From assembly GCA_934667425.1 (NCBI GenBank), contig CAKULV010000001.1, positions 240,817 through 304,816 of the forward strand: a stretch of 64,000 nt of DNA. The letters run 5' to 3'. The position numbers and the translations under genes are program-made. Numbering within the stretch: position 1 is the first letter of the stretch; every line of letters begins with the position of its first letter. Shown here piece after piece: positions 16,601-25,634 of this stretch. Source of the DNA: an uncultured Kiritimatiellota bacterium (GTDB taxonomy: Bacteria; Verrucomicrobiota; Kiritimatiellia; RFP12; UBA1067). The notes below the pieces were generated by a model. The model did no database searches, was not told where the DNA came from, and saw nothing but the letters and a program-made list of their open reading frames with translations.

Positions 16601-17618
16601 CATGTGCCAGTCCTATTCGGGACCGGCGCGTTCCGACCTGATCGTGGACGGCGAATCCGCCGAGATAGACATGCACGACAAGGACTGCATCTACATGATC
16701 CCGAACAAGCCCGGAGCGGATAAATTGACGCAGGCCACGGCCAGCTGCATAAACGGAGGTACGCTCGCCATGTCCTGCTTTAACTGCGGCAACAAGGAAC
16801 AGCTGTCGGAAGTGCACCATGCCGTCGTGAACCTTGATCGCGGGACGCTGCGTACGACCGTATCCGGCAGAGACCTTGTCGTGGACGCAGTCCCAGAGAA
16901 ACCGACGTTCCGCGCATTCCTCGTAGGGCCGGGAGGAGCGACGGTCGATACGGACGGCAAGACGGGGAATCGCTCCGCCGCGCCGTTCGCTGCGCCGGTG
17001 ACGGGCGTGGTGACCGGGGTCGTGGACTTCTCTTCGTTCAAATGCGAAGGGGTGCATCCTCGGGTAGAGGTGCTGGGGGACGGCTATGGGGCGGTTGCGT
17101 TCGCGGAGTACGACGGCGACAGGCAGATGGTCACGAATGTCACGATCGTGGCCGGCGGCACCGGCTACACGCAGGCGAAGGTGGCCGTAAAGCGCGGGAA
17201 GGCGTCGATACGCGAATTTGACGCGACGATCGGGACTCCGGTTTCGGGGCCATTTGCGAAACAGGGCGATGGCGACTTCACCTTCACGGCCGCGAACACG
17301 TACGGCGGCGACACGATCCTGCGCGGCGGCGTGCTGCGCCTCGGTGCGGAGGGCGCACTGCCCCAAGGCACGACGCTCGTGTACGAGGGCGGATCGCTTG
17401 AGACTGAGGCGGCGTTCTGTCCAGACGTGTTGAAGGTGCGCGTGCCGAATGTCGATGGCACGCGCAAGGTGAACGTCATCACGTTCACGGATTCCGTGCC
17501 AGAGACGATACCGGATGTGGAGATCGTGAACGGAGAGCCGGCAAAGTGGATCTCCCGCGTCTCCGGTAGTACGCTGAAAGTCTTGAAGGTTAGCGGCACG
17601 CAGATCGTCATTAGGTGA
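13650..17618 (+). CDS. Giant exported beta-strand-repeat surface protein 1
   Basis: The 1322-residue product starts with a signal peptide (MKRMISLALCSLSLAAFA, cleaved before GRT) and has AGAGGAG before its ATG. The mature start GRTYTWTGAQDSRWTNP is a conserved Trp-rich domain shared with the protein at 19286. The body is Gly/Thr/Val-rich with repeated strands resembling autotransporter-associated beta-strand repeats (GDGDFTFTAANTYGGDTILRGGVLRLG near the C-end, in parts). There is no transmembrane barrel at the C-terminus. It ends LKVSGTQIVIR, the hydrophobic-plus-arginine tail shared by six exported proteins here. It is probably a surface or matrix fibre. Function is not established. Confidence 0.8.
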   Translation: MKRMISLALCSLSLAAFAGRTYTWTGAQDSRWTNPANWTVDGAVATACPGVVSNEVNGVFAPAPPSSDTAVFDSAGSARTTVDLEGLYSVAHVRVSGADAPKYTFGTGVTQTLPLETNGSFVVEGSVKAENCPLINANLAFPANVDSAWWSGANIGTQLTYANDTAGTLTLNGTFNTKTIWFRPDAMSTEYRELDVSVRAPNGTLAFRGDQCANRYIVSYDYTVRRIELLDGCQFTGGKLNNWRQSVDVYVGEGATFGYMPKNNAGHILHWDVELRAIGPGDFQFAANGDGQSFDNHDYIDLGNGRRIDAATKTSSFNCAGQSATQLAPNAIYAKTKSQYSAVLRLNVAEPGDYAEGFYASGHFALEVPSVRQLARCGALWLCATNKFYNKSAWRDWGFNYAYFKTRWTGDAPEAFTTPVTNYNYATPQVFTLENSGSAALTAGMPYFTGGERTSLALAGTTAPIIYGVGMVGGTASVELSGDVVFTNGVDLAGISALVLSNATLSAEGSSALAALPEICVSQGANVLAFEDGDLALSNLRRTAGTLDIRSKTGKTLMLPQFDGEDVSWLTYGGNAVVVKSGGRIVAVSKYAHDVEIAARGGEVPNAADSVVGITSDGTGDNDRLSADAVAVKGLVHKAEASSTIALDAGQSLAAGFVARSAMAGGLTLGDVDGQGAVAPTEAGLLFDNESVVRPVTVRAALSSPSAKVTVNGRGETVFRGGTKPGETAKELRVTDGTAVFAGGTYDLARFLVATSRADAVSTAIISNSTVNLHAGSGVSAGGVGGLYGTDPADRIGGVGGGVNRLVLTGGGTLALADKTGISGNFYDRTFFVGLNGTGVLEVEDGGVFEGRLQVGGCAESQGDGVCTSGIGSVRQRGGTVTAYGIDYNGYSGSSGIGGYGDWYGRNAGSYALSGGSFFARGCFTVGFYDVGGVFDQTGGYSAFSNVTASATGSGGTLLLGATNGGSGAVRVKDSKMDIYGQISMCQSYSGPARSDLIVDGESAEIDMHDKDCIYMIPNKPGADKLTQATASCINGGTLAMSCFNCGNKEQLSEVHHAVVNLDRGTLRTTVSGRDLVVDAVPEKPTFRAFLVGPGGATVDTDGKTGNRSAAPFAAPVTGVVTGVVDFSSFKCEGVHPRVEVLGDGYGAVAFAEYDGDRQMVTNVTIVAGGTGYTQAKVAVKRGKASIREFDATIGTPVSGPFAKQGDGDFTFTAANTYGGDTILRGGVLRLGAEGALPQGTTLVYEGGSLETEAAFCPDVLKVRVPNVDGTRKVNVITFTDSVPETIPDVEIVNGEPAKWISRVSGSTLKVLKVSGTQIVIR

Positions 17619-17662
17619 TGGCGGCGGGACCTGGCATTCAATATCAAGGGAAGGCAAGAAAA

Positions 17663-19243
17663 GTGGCAAAGACAAAGAGATGCGGGATGTGCGCTGCGTT
17701 GCTGCTGGCGCTGACGTCGATAACGGGCCTTGGCGCGGCGAAGCGCGAAGCCTGGGTGTGGCTTCCGAGCCGGATGGCGAGCGATGTCGAGTATGACAAG
17801 GTGACCAACATCATCACGCGCGCGGCGGCGTGTGGCTACACCTCCGTCGTGTTCGGGTCGGGCGAGGACATCTACCGGCGGCCCGAGTCCGCCTCCCGCA
17901 TCAGGCGGACTGATTCGCTCGCGAAGGGGCTTGGGATCGAGATCATCCCGAGCATATGGTCGATGGGCTACGGCGGCACCGTCACGTACGCAGATCCGGA
18001 CGTGATCGAGTCCACGCCCATGAGGGGGCTGCGCTACCGCGTGAACGGCACGGCGGCGAGGTACGTCCCGGACGAGATCGTGACAGGCTACGAGGGGAGG
18101 GTGGTGACGAACTCCGTAGGGCTCAAGCTTACGGATCGCCTGAAGCCGCACCACACCTACCGGCTGACGTGCCGCGTGAAGACGGAGAACGTTTCGCCCG
18201 TCAAATACTATTCGGTGCGAGGGAACATCTTCCACGGGGACATAGATCGCGGCGAAAAGAAGGAGTGGGAGCTTTACGACTTCATCGTCAAGTCCACGCA
18301 GGACTGGAAGGAGTACGAATGGGAGTTCAACACCTACGGCACGAGCGACATAAAGATCACCATGGGGCTCAACAAAAGCAGGGTCACGGGCACCGTACTC
18401 ATTGATTCGATCCGCGTGGAGGACCGTCCGCTCACGCGGTGCCTCACGAGCGAGCGGTGGATGAGGCCTGTCGTCCGCTCGGCGGCGTCAGGCAGGGTCT
18501 ACGTCGAGGGGCGGGACTACAGGCCGTTCCCGAAGATGAAGAGCTTCAAGTCCGGCGGCGCGATCGCGATCGAGATCATCCCGGGCGGCGCGATCGCCGA
18601 CGGCGAGGAGCTTCTCGTCGATGCGCACGTGCCGGCCATCCAGGGCGCGAAGCAGTTCTCGGTGTGCCCGAGCGCCGCCGGGCTGAAGGCCTACTGGCGC
18701 AAGACGGCGCGCGAGATAGACGCGCTCCTGCATCCTCGCCGCTGGTTCTTCACCGTGGACGAGTGGCGCGTCGCCAATCGCTGCGAGAAGTGCCGGGCGC
18801 GCAAGGTCAGCCCAGGGCGCCTGATGGGCGAGAGCATCGCGGAGATGGCGGCGGTCGTGCGCGAGGTCAACCCGAAGGCGGAGGTGTGCGCGTGGGCCGA
18901 CATGTTCTGCCCGCTTGAGAACGCGGGGCGGAACCCGTACTACTGCGTGGACGGCTCGATGATAGATTCGTGGGAATACTTGCCGAAGGACCTCATAATG
19001 GTGCCGTGGATGAACGGTCGCGATGACGCGAAATCAACGAAGTGGCTGATGGAGCACGGATTCCGGTGCATCGCGGGCGGGTACTACAACTACCCGGATT
19101 TCTCGCGCGACATCCGCTGGCGCGACGCCTGCAGGGACGATCCGAAGTTCCTCGGCATGATGTTCACCACGTGGGGCGGCGTCTGGGGGGACGGCGGCTA
19201 CTACAAGCTCGAGGAGTACGCGGACATGGTCTTTGAACGGTAG
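17663..19243 (+). CDS. Exported TIM-barrel-like protein, putative glycoside hydrolase
   Basis: The GTG at 17663 is chosen because it follows an AAGGGAAGG site by 8 nt and begins a proper signal peptide (MCAALLLALTSITGLGA). The 526-residue product opens with a barrel-like region (AWVWLPSRMASDVEYDKV, IITRAAACGYTSVVFGSGE). A jelly-roll-like carbohydrate-binding insert follows (about 130-255, LKPHHTYRLTCRVKTENVS). Then comes more barrel text (FFTVDEWRVANRCEKCRA, VCAWADMFCP, MFTTWGGVWGDGGYYK). The layout recalls GH20-like and related putative hydrolases, but no family could be fixed. D-E in VDEWR and the WAD motif are candidate active-site residues. It lies between the two giant beta-repeat proteins. 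Confidence 0.6.
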   Translation: MAKTKRCGMCAALLLALTSITGLGAAKREAWVWLPSRMASDVEYDKVTNIITRAAACGYTSVVFGSGEDIYRRPESASRIRRTDSLAKGLGIEIIPSIWSMGYGGTVTYADPDVIESTPMRGLRYRVNGTAARYVPDEIVTGYEGRVVTNSVGLKLTDRLKPHHTYRLTCRVKTENVSPVKYYSVRGNIFHGDIDRGEKKEWELYDFIVKSTQDWKEYEWEFNTYGTSDIKITMGLNKSRVTGTVLIDSIRVEDRPLTRCLTSERWMRPVVRSAASGRVYVEGRDYRPFPKMKSFKSGGAIAIEIIPGGAIADGEELLVDAHVPAIQGAKQFSVCPSAAGLKAYWRKTAREIDALLHPRRWFFTVDEWRVANRCEKCRARKVSPGRLMGESIAEMAAVVREVNPKAEVCAWADMFCPLENAGRNPYYCVDGSMIDSWEYLPKDLIMVPWMNGRDDAKSTKWLMEHGFRCIAGGYYNYPDFSRDIRWRDACRDDPKFLGMMFTTWGGVWGDGGYYKLEEYADMVFER

Positions 19244-19285
19244 ACTCTTGGCAATCAATTACGGAAACCCAAGGAGGTTGTGACG

Positions 19286-19340
19286 ATGAAACGACTGATG
19301 CTGACTGTGGCTGCGGCGTGTGCGTGCGCGGCTTTCGCGG
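19286..19340 (+). repeat. Signal-peptide module, copy 1
   Basis: These 55 bases run from the ATG to the signal cleavage region and are identical, third positions included, to 23376-23430. Upstream (TTGTGACG versus GACCAAG) and downstream sequences differ. Confidence 0.9.
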
Positions 19341-22300
19341 GCCGCACATGCCACTGGACCGGCGCCGAGGATAGCCGCTGGGCCAACCCTAAGAATTGGC
19401 TGGGCGAAGAGGTCCCCGGCGTTCTCTGGGATGGGGTGACCGGCGAACCCGGCTACCCGACGGGCGACACGGCCGTGTTCGGCGCGTCGCCGTTCGCGAC
19501 GATCGACTGCACGGGGCTATACTCCATCGGCACAGTAAAGATCACGGGCGCAGATGCTCCGGCGTACGTGTTCACCAACGGTTCGGCTCTCGATCCGGAT
19601 GGATGGGGCGCGTTGCCCATCGAGCCTGTCTCGAACTCCGGAACCGACATAGGCATAGTGATCGATGCGTCGGTGACGAAGGACCAGACGCTCGGCGTCG
19701 TCGCGCTCGCGAACCTTGTGAATTCAGGCACGGGCGAGGCTGAAGCCCATCCCGAATGTCTCGGCGACACGTTCCAAATCCGCAACGATGCGGACGTAGC
19801 CGTCATCTTCTCGCGTTTCGACTGCGTCCGGCGACGTCCCGGGCAGAATGACAAGTGGCAGAACCTGAACTTGTACTTCAAGGGCATCGGGCGCTACGAG
19901 TTCCGCGAGACCATGAAGAGCCACGGCGGAACGTACCCGTTGCTCGGCCTTGCCTCGCCGGGGCCCTTCGACGTAAAATGCGATCTGCCGAAGATGCGTA
20001 AAATTCAGCTTTCGGGTTCACATTCGAAATCTACGCTCCGGATCGCCGAGGGATGCTGCGTTTCGTTTGATACGCGCATCAACAGCCCCGGCATCAGCAT
20101 CTACGGCAAGAATGATCTGACGATTGAGGGGCTGGGGACGTTGCGGTTCTCTGAATACAGAGAAGCCGTCTCATGGGATCGGATGAGCGATTTCACGCTC
20201 ACAGACACGGCCCGCCTGACGATCGCGTGCCCCGTGACTTGCCTGTCGCATGCTCCAGACTACACGACTCCGTCGCTTCATCTCGTCAATGGATCCGGCA
20301 CCTTCGTGTGCGCGTCGTCCGCGAACACGATCCCCGGATCCATCGACATGGGCTCTACGTGGGACGGCGTGTTCTCCTTCCCGTCGGTGGCGAATCTCGG
20401 CACGATCACTGGCTTCAGCTTCGGTTCCTCGAAGAACGGCGCCCGTGTGGAGTCTACGTCTGCGGCAAGCGAGACGTTCAGCAAGAACCTCATCTACACG
20501 AACAGCGTCCGTTCGGTCGTCGCGAACGCCGGATACGGCACGTTGACGGTGGCTTCCGCGGTCTCCGCGGACGAGGTCGGAGCGGGGGCGGTCGCGGAGT
20601 TCGCCGGCGAGCGCGGGCCGCTTGTCTTCAGCCCTGCGTTTGCCGGGGCGGCGGTTCCGGGGACGTTCCGCTTTTCGGGGCGCAAGGGCGTTGTGCTGCC
20701 GGCATCGACGGTTCTTCCCGCAGGGGTGGCGAAGGTGCAGCTTGCGGACGAAACGTCGCTCACCGTGGAGGGGGCCGGCGTTCGCGCGTTGCCGGAGCTT
20801 GAGAACGTGTCGGGCGGCAATCGCGTGTACATCCCGGCGGGCGTGGACCTCACGCTCGCGAACGTGGCGGTGACGGCGGGAACGCTCGATCTCGTGACGG
20901 AGAGCCGCACGTCGACGATCACAGTGACGGGGCTTTCCGGCGTGTCCCCCGCAGGGCTGCTCTTCAACGGGCTTCCTGCCGCAATCGGCGCGGACGGGCG
21001 GCTCGTGGCGCAGAATACGCCCGTGGACCGAACGATCGCGGCGAGGGGCGACGCGGTCCCGAACGCGCCGTCGGAGGCTATCGGCATAACGGCGGCGGGC
21101 GAGGGGGCGAATACGGGCCTCGCGGCGGACGCGACCGAGGTCGCGGCCCTTGTCCACCAGCATGCAGGGCCGGCCGTCATCGAGGTCGGCGCAGGACAGA
21201 CGCTGACGGCAGGCAAGGTCGTCCTCGACTATGGCGCGGGCGACCTGACCATTGGCTCGCAGGTCGGTCGTGGCGCGCTTAATGCCGCGATCCTCAACAA
21301 CCGTGACGTGGACCGCACTCTGAGCGTCAACGCGAACGTTCAGCCGATGTCGATAACCGCATCCGGCAAGGGGCGGAAGCTCATCCGGCGCACGGGCGGC
21401 GCCGCGACGGTGGGGACCCTCTCCGTCGCGGAGGGAACCACGACGCTCGATGGCGGGCGCTACGAGACGACGGATGAATCCGTTGTCGCAATCACTAACG
21501 GGGCGAGGCTCGTCCTTGGGAACGGGGCGATCCTCACCGCGCCTGGCGGCGTGATCCCCGGATCGGAGATCGGAATCAACCTTGCGCAGCAGGGGGAGGG
21601 CGTCCTGCAGGTCGAGGACGGCGCCGCCGTCACGAACCAGATAGTCGTAGGCAACGGCACGAAAGGCGGCCTTGCCGTCGGGGCGGTCTATCTGCGCGGC
21701 GGCTCGATGAATCCGTGCGCGGTGGTCAACGACAATCGCTGCAATACGATATTCAGGAAGTTTGCCCACACGTACTACGGCATCAGCGGCGGCGAGCTGT
21801 CGTTCAACGACAATGTGCATCTCGGCGATGCCGACGGATACGCCAACGGGGTGATCACGCAGACGGGCGGGCTGGCGCTCCACCGCCGCGGGAAAGGGTC
21901 GTTCCGCTACGCGCAGGGATACTACGTAAATGCCGACTGGTACCTGTGCGGCGGGTCGTTCTGCGCGGAGAGCGGCATAAACCTCGGCGACTGGGGGTCG
22001 TACCACAACTACATGGCCGTGATCACCGTTGACGGCGATGCGACATATTCCGTCACGGGAACGGTGCAGGCCGCGTATCGCAACGACTACGTCCAGCGCA
22101 AGAACATTCGCGGGCTCATAAACATAAACGGCAGCGGCGTCTTCGCGGCCGGATCCATCAACCGCAACGACTACTCCTACCCTGCTCCTGGCCTTCGCGC
22201 CGACGACAAGATATACGTCAACTTCAACGGCGGCACGTTCCGCGCGCTTGGCGGGAACGCGATCTTCGGCAGCGTCGCGAACACGTCGCACATCGACCGG

Positions 22301-23167
22301 GTGACGGTCTACGAGAACGGCGCGCGGATCGACGCCAACGGAATGCAGCCGTATCTCTCGGTGCCGATCGAGTCGCCGGAAGGGCTGGGCGTCGCGTCCG
22401 TTGACTGGAGCGACGCGCTCCACGGGCATCGCATGGTTGCCGCGCCGTTCGTCAAGATCATCGGCTCGGGCGAGGGCGCGAGCGCCCACGCGCTTCTGGA
22501 CGAGGAGGCCGGGCGCGTCACGAACATCGTGGTAACGTCGCGCGGCTGGGGCTACGGCCCTGACACGTATGCCGCAGTCTACTACGGCTACGGCTCGAAT
22601 CCGATTCAGGTGCCGGTGACGCTGGCCGAGAGCGGGTCGGGAGACGTCCGGTTCGTCGGCGCGGGCAGGACGAGCGTCGACGCCGAAAACACCTACACCG
22701 GCGCGACCGTCATCGGCGACGGCGGAACCGTTCGGCTCATCCGGTCCGGCGCATTCAATCCGGCTACGCGGCTCGTGCTGGAGGAGACCGGCAAGCTCGA
22801 CCTCAACGGGCAGACCCAGACGTTCGCCGACATCGAGACGCGCGGCGGCGCCGTGGAGGGAGGCACGCTGCTGGTGAGCGGGCTCGTGGCCGACTTCGCG
22901 GCCGCGAAGTCGGGAAGGCCGAAGGATCTCGACCTCTCCGTGTTCGCCTTCACGCCGCAGGCGAAGGTGTCGCTCGAGAACTTCAGCGCGGACGAGCTCG
23001 AGCCGAATCGCGGCTACACGCTTGCGAGGTTCTCGGGCCTTGACGGCGTCCCGCCGCTGGATGTCGAGGAGGCCCAGGGGCGGCTGCCCAAGGGCTGGTC
23101 GCTGAGGCTCAGCGACAGGAGCCTGCGCCTCGTGCCGGAGAAGGGCCTCGCCGTAGTCATCCGCTAA
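19286..23167 (+). CDS. Giant exported beta-strand-repeat surface protein 2
   Basis: This 1293-residue paralogue of the protein at 13650 has the signal peptide MKRLMLTVAAACACAAFA and the same mature start (GRTCHWTGAEDSRWANPKNW). Its body has the same beta-strand repeats, including GDVRFVGAGRTSVDAENTY and KLDLNGQTQTFADIETRGG, which match autotransporter-associated repeats. It ends GLAVVIR. An AAGGAGG site precedes the ATG. The 55 bases coding for the signal peptide are identical to those of the unrelated beta-helix gene at 23376, although flanking DNA differs. The two giant paralogues differ through most of the body, so duplication is old, while the signal-peptide copy is recent. A surface role is inferred. 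Confidence 0.8.
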   Translation: MKRLMLTVAAACACAAFAGRTCHWTGAEDSRWANPKNWLGEEVPGVLWDGVTGEPGYPTGDTAVFGASPFATIDCTGLYSIGTVKITGADAPAYVFTNGSALDPDGWGALPIEPVSNSGTDIGIVIDASVTKDQTLGVVALANLVNSGTGEAEAHPECLGDTFQIRNDADVAVIFSRFDCVRRRPGQNDKWQNLNLYFKGIGRYEFRETMKSHGGTYPLLGLASPGPFDVKCDLPKMRKIQLSGSHSKSTLRIAEGCCVSFDTRINSPGISIYGKNDLTIEGLGTLRFSEYREAVSWDRMSDFTLTDTARLTIACPVTCLSHAPDYTTPSLHLVNGSGTFVCASSANTIPGSIDMGSTWDGVFSFPSVANLGTITGFSFGSSKNGARVESTSAASETFSKNLIYTNSVRSVVANAGYGTLTVASAVSADEVGAGAVAEFAGERGPLVFSPAFAGAAVPGTFRFSGRKGVVLPASTVLPAGVAKVQLADETSLTVEGAGVRALPELENVSGGNRVYIPAGVDLTLANVAVTAGTLDLVTESRTSTITVTGLSGVSPAGLLFNGLPAAIGADGRLVAQNTPVDRTIAARGDAVPNAPSEAIGITAAGEGANTGLAADATEVAALVHQHAGPAVIEVGAGQTLTAGKVVLDYGAGDLTIGSQVGRGALNAAILNNRDVDRTLSVNANVQPMSITASGKGRKLIRRTGGAATVGTLSVAEGTTTLDGGRYETTDESVVAITNGARLVLGNGAILTAPGGVIPGSEIGINLAQQGEGVLQVEDGAAVTNQIVVGNGTKGGLAVGAVYLRGGSMNPCAVVNDNRCNTIFRKFAHTYYGISGGELSFNDNVHLGDADGYANGVITQTGGLALHRRGKGSFRYAQGYYVNADWYLCGGSFCAESGINLGDWGSYHNYMAVITVDGDATYSVTGTVQAAYRNDYVQRKNIRGLININGSGVFAAGSINRNDYSYPAPGLRADDKIYVNFNGGTFRALGGNAIFGSVANTSHIDRVTVYENGARIDANGMQPYLSVPIESPEGLGVASVDWSDALHGHRMVAAPFVKIIGSGEGASAHALLDEEAGRVTNIVVTSRGWGYGPDTYAAVYYGYGSNPIQVPVTLAESGSGDVRFVGAGRTSVDAENTYTGATVIGDGGTVRLIRSGAFNPATRLVLEETGKLDLNGQTQTFADIETRGGAVEGGTLLVSGLVADFAAAKSGRPKDLDLSVFAFTPQAKVSLENFSADELEPNRGYTLARFSGLDGVPPLDVEEAQGRLPKGWSLRLSDRSLRLVPEKGLAVVIR

Positions 23168-23179
23168 GGGAGCGCCGAG

Positions 23180-23350
23180 ATGACGATCCTTTCGTTGCTG
23201 ATGTTGGCGGCCTCCGGTCTGCGCGCCGCCGCCGCGCCGATGGCCGGCGCCGAAGCGGGCGTCGCGGCAAAGATGGCCGACGGACGAACTGTCGCGTTTG
23301 ACCTTCCGGCGATCGGCGTGTCGTTCGTTCGGATGGTCCCGGAGAATTGA
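23180..23350 (+). pseudogene. Signal peptide joined to a short enzyme tail (deletion remnant)
   Basis: A 56-codon frame with its own AAGGGAG site starts 10 nt after the giant protein's stop. It encodes a signal peptide (MTILSLLMLAASGLRAAAA), then about 37 residues ending DLPAIGVSFVRMVPEN. That ending resembles the last strand of a C-terminal beta-sandwich of glycoside hydrolases. The simplest reading is a secreted enzyme gene that lost its middle by in-frame deletion and kept start and end. It could also be a genuine small secreted protein. Confidence 0.5.
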
Positions 23351-23375
23351 TATTGGAACTGAAGGAGAGACCAAG

Positions 23376-23430
23376 ATGAAACGACTGATGCTGACTGTGG
23401 CTGCGGCGTGTGCGTGCGCGGCTTTCGCGG
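23376..23430 (+). repeat. Signal-peptide module, copy 2
   Basis: Identical over 55 bases to 19286-19340 and confined to the signal-peptide codons. The two mature proteins are unrelated, so this segment moved or was gene-converted on its own. Confidence 0.9.
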
Positions 23431-25559
23431 AGCCCCTGCCGAAGAGCTTCACTGGCGATGGGGCGAAGGCCGTCTTCGCCAAGAACCCGGGGAACTATGC
23501 GTTCCTGCCGTTTGCCGGGAAGACGGTCGACTGGCGCTCGCCGGGTAAGTCCGCCACGCTGCCGCTTCCGACGGGCTGCCCCGACTTCGAGATCGACCGT
23601 CCGCGTCCGCACGGCGGGAAGGTCGTGAAGGCCACCGACTTCGGCTTTTCGCCGTCGCACTCGAACAACGCCGCGTGCGTGACGCGCGCGGTCGCCTACG
23701 CGAGGGAGATCGGCGCCGACCGCGTGGAGCTCGCGCCGGGCGTCTACCGCTGCCACGACATGGAGGGCGTCGTCGTCTCGGACACGCGGGACCTGCTGAT
23801 CGACGGCAAGGGCGCGTGCCTCGTCTTCTACCGGCCGAGCATCGCGCGCGACGTGTCGTACTGGGAGGTCGAGATCTCTACGGACTACGGTTCGTTCCGT
23901 CTCCTGAACAACGAGCGGCTGGAGATCCGCGACCTGAACGTCGACTGGGACTGGGAGGTCGACCCGCTCGCCGAGCGCGTGCGCCTCGTCGACGTCCATC
24001 TCGACGACCGTGACGACCGATCCTACTGGGAGTTCGACTTCATCGACTACGACCGCCATCCGACCTATCCCCGGCACATGCCGATCCAGACACTCTCCGA
24101 CCTTTCCGAGGAGCTGGTGGACGGCTGGCGCACGCGGTTCGCCGAGACGGGGGGCTGCCGCTACTTCAGCACGCACGAGGGAAGCCACGGCATGAAGATG
24201 GAGTGGCTGTCGCCGAACCGCGCGCGCTTCTATCCGATGGTGCGTCCGACGGCGCACGGGACATACATCCACGAGAGCTACGACAAGGTCGTATACAACG
24301 GCGGCAAGAGCCGCAACCGCCTGACGGTCGAGAGCGGCTACAAGCTTCGCAAGGGCCGGCTCTACCGCCTTGCGCACTACTACGTCGGCAAGAACTGCTT
24401 CGACATGCTCTCGAACCGTCACCTCACGCTTGAGAACGTGAACGTCTACTCGTGCCGCGGCGACGCATTCCACATCGAGGGCTCGCAGCACCACTGGCAG
24501 CTCGTGAACGTGGCCGTGTGGCCGCCGCGGGATCCGGCGGCGGCGGGCGGCGGACCGCGCGTGCGCCCGATGACCACGTCTCTCGACGTGATGCACATCG
24601 GCTGCTCGAAGGGATGGTCCAAGCTCATAGGCTTCAGGTGCACGATGAACCAGGACGACCACGCGAACTTCCACGACCGTTTTTCGGCATTGCGCAAGAC
24701 GGGCCCGTGCGAGGCCGTCATCACGCAGGGTCGCGGCAACAAGTACTTCCGCGCCGAGGTGGGGGACGAACTCGACTTCCGCAACCTCGACATGACGCCG
24801 ATGGGCTTCACGGCCAGGATAACGGCCGTGGTGAACGACGAGTACCTGCGCTTCGACCGCGACCTGCCGGAGGGCCTCCGCAAGGCGGACGCGTTCGTGT
24901 TCAACCGGGCGCGCGGCACCGACAACATCCTCGTCAAGGACTGCCACTACGACAGCTGCTGGGGCCGCTTCCTGATGCTCGGCCACAACGTGACGTTCGA
25001 GAACTGCCTGTGGGAGAACGGCATCGCCTCGGCGGTGCTTGTGCAGGAAGGGCTCAACTACGGCTACTGGGCGGAGGGCTTCGGCGCGGGCAACGTGGTC
25101 ATCCGCAACTGCCGGTTCAGGGAGCTTCAGAAGTTCAACCGCGCATCGTTCGCCGGCGTGGTGCAGGATCTCTTTGTCGGGGCCAACCTGATCGACCACT
25201 ACAAGGAGCTCGACACGCCGCCGGATCCGTCGATCATATCGGGAGTCCTCGTGGAGAACTGCACGTTCGAGAATCCGCGCGGCGCGGTGTGGCACGCGCG
25301 CAACGGGGAGAACCTTACGTTCAGCAACAACACCATCGACCTTACTCGAGGAGATCCGAATGGTTTGCCGTACCGTGGAAGCGTATTTGTGGAGGAGACT
25401 ACGCGAGATGTCGTCGTTTCCGGCAACCGCCTCATCGGAACTGGCGAAGCGGGGCTGATCATCTCCCGTGAGGCTGGGGCCACGCCGTCGTTCGTTGTAC
25501 GGGAACGGGAGGGTCGCGCTCCTGCGCGACCGAAGATAGACAAAGCCGTTGCCAATTGA
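23376..25559 (+). CDS. Secreted right-handed beta-helix protein, GH110/pectate-lyase-like
   Basis: The 727-residue product has signal peptide MKRLMLTVAAACACAAFA, identical to that at 19286, and a GAAGGAGAG site. The mature part shows the beta-helix entry text (DFGFSPSHSNNAACVTRAV, GADRVELAPGVYRC) followed by many coils (LLNNERLEIRDLNVDWDW, GVLVENCTFENPRGAVWHA, VVVSGNRLIGTGEAG). Overall layout and the C-terminal coils resemble GH110 alpha-1,3-galactosidases and other parallel beta-helix enzymes. Catalytic acids cannot be assigned safely; D655-like residues in the coils are candidates only. It lacks the IR tail of the surface proteins, so it is more likely a soluble enzyme. Confidence 0.65.
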   Translation: MKRLMLTVAAACACAAFAEPLPKSFTGDGAKAVFAKNPGNYAFLPFAGKTVDWRSPGKSATLPLPTGCPDFEIDRPRPHGGKVVKATDFGFSPSHSNNAACVTRAVAYAREIGADRVELAPGVYRCHDMEGVVVSDTRDLLIDGKGACLVFYRPSIARDVSYWEVEISTDYGSFRLLNNERLEIRDLNVDWDWEVDPLAERVRLVDVHLDDRDDRSYWEFDFIDYDRHPTYPRHMPIQTLSDLSEELVDGWRTRFAETGGCRYFSTHEGSHGMKMEWLSPNRARFYPMVRPTAHGTYIHESYDKVVYNGGKSRNRLTVESGYKLRKGRLYRLAHYYVGKNCFDMLSNRHLTLENVNVYSCRGDAFHIEGSQHHWQLVNVAVWPPRDPAAAGGGPRVRPMTTSLDVMHIGCSKGWSKLIGFRCTMNQDDHANFHDRFSALRKTGPCEAVITQGRGNKYFRAEVGDELDFRNLDMTPMGFTARITAVVNDEYLRFDRDLPEGLRKADAFVFNRARGTDNILVKDCHYDSCWGRFLMLGHNVTFENCLWENGIASAVLVQEGLNYGYWAEGFGAGNVVIRNCRFRELQKFNRASFAGVVQDLFVGANLIDHYKELDTPPDPSIISGVLVENCTFENPRGAVWHARNGENLTFSNNTIDLTRGDPNGLPYRGSVFVEETTRDVVVSGNRLIGTGEAGLIISREAGATPSFVVREREGRAPARPKIDKAVAN

Positions 25560-25634
25560 TTTCCTATCCTATTGCGTTTTGTTTTTTTTTTGTATTATTC
25601 GTACCAATAAAAACAATACAAGGGAGGACTGGTC

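Noticed and set aside
20171..25295. Minus-strand frames of 700-1100 codons opposite the giant surface and beta-helix genes
   Set aside because: Composition is Arg/Ala/Val/His-rich with no domain text; the plus-strand proteins have signal peptides and clear repeats.
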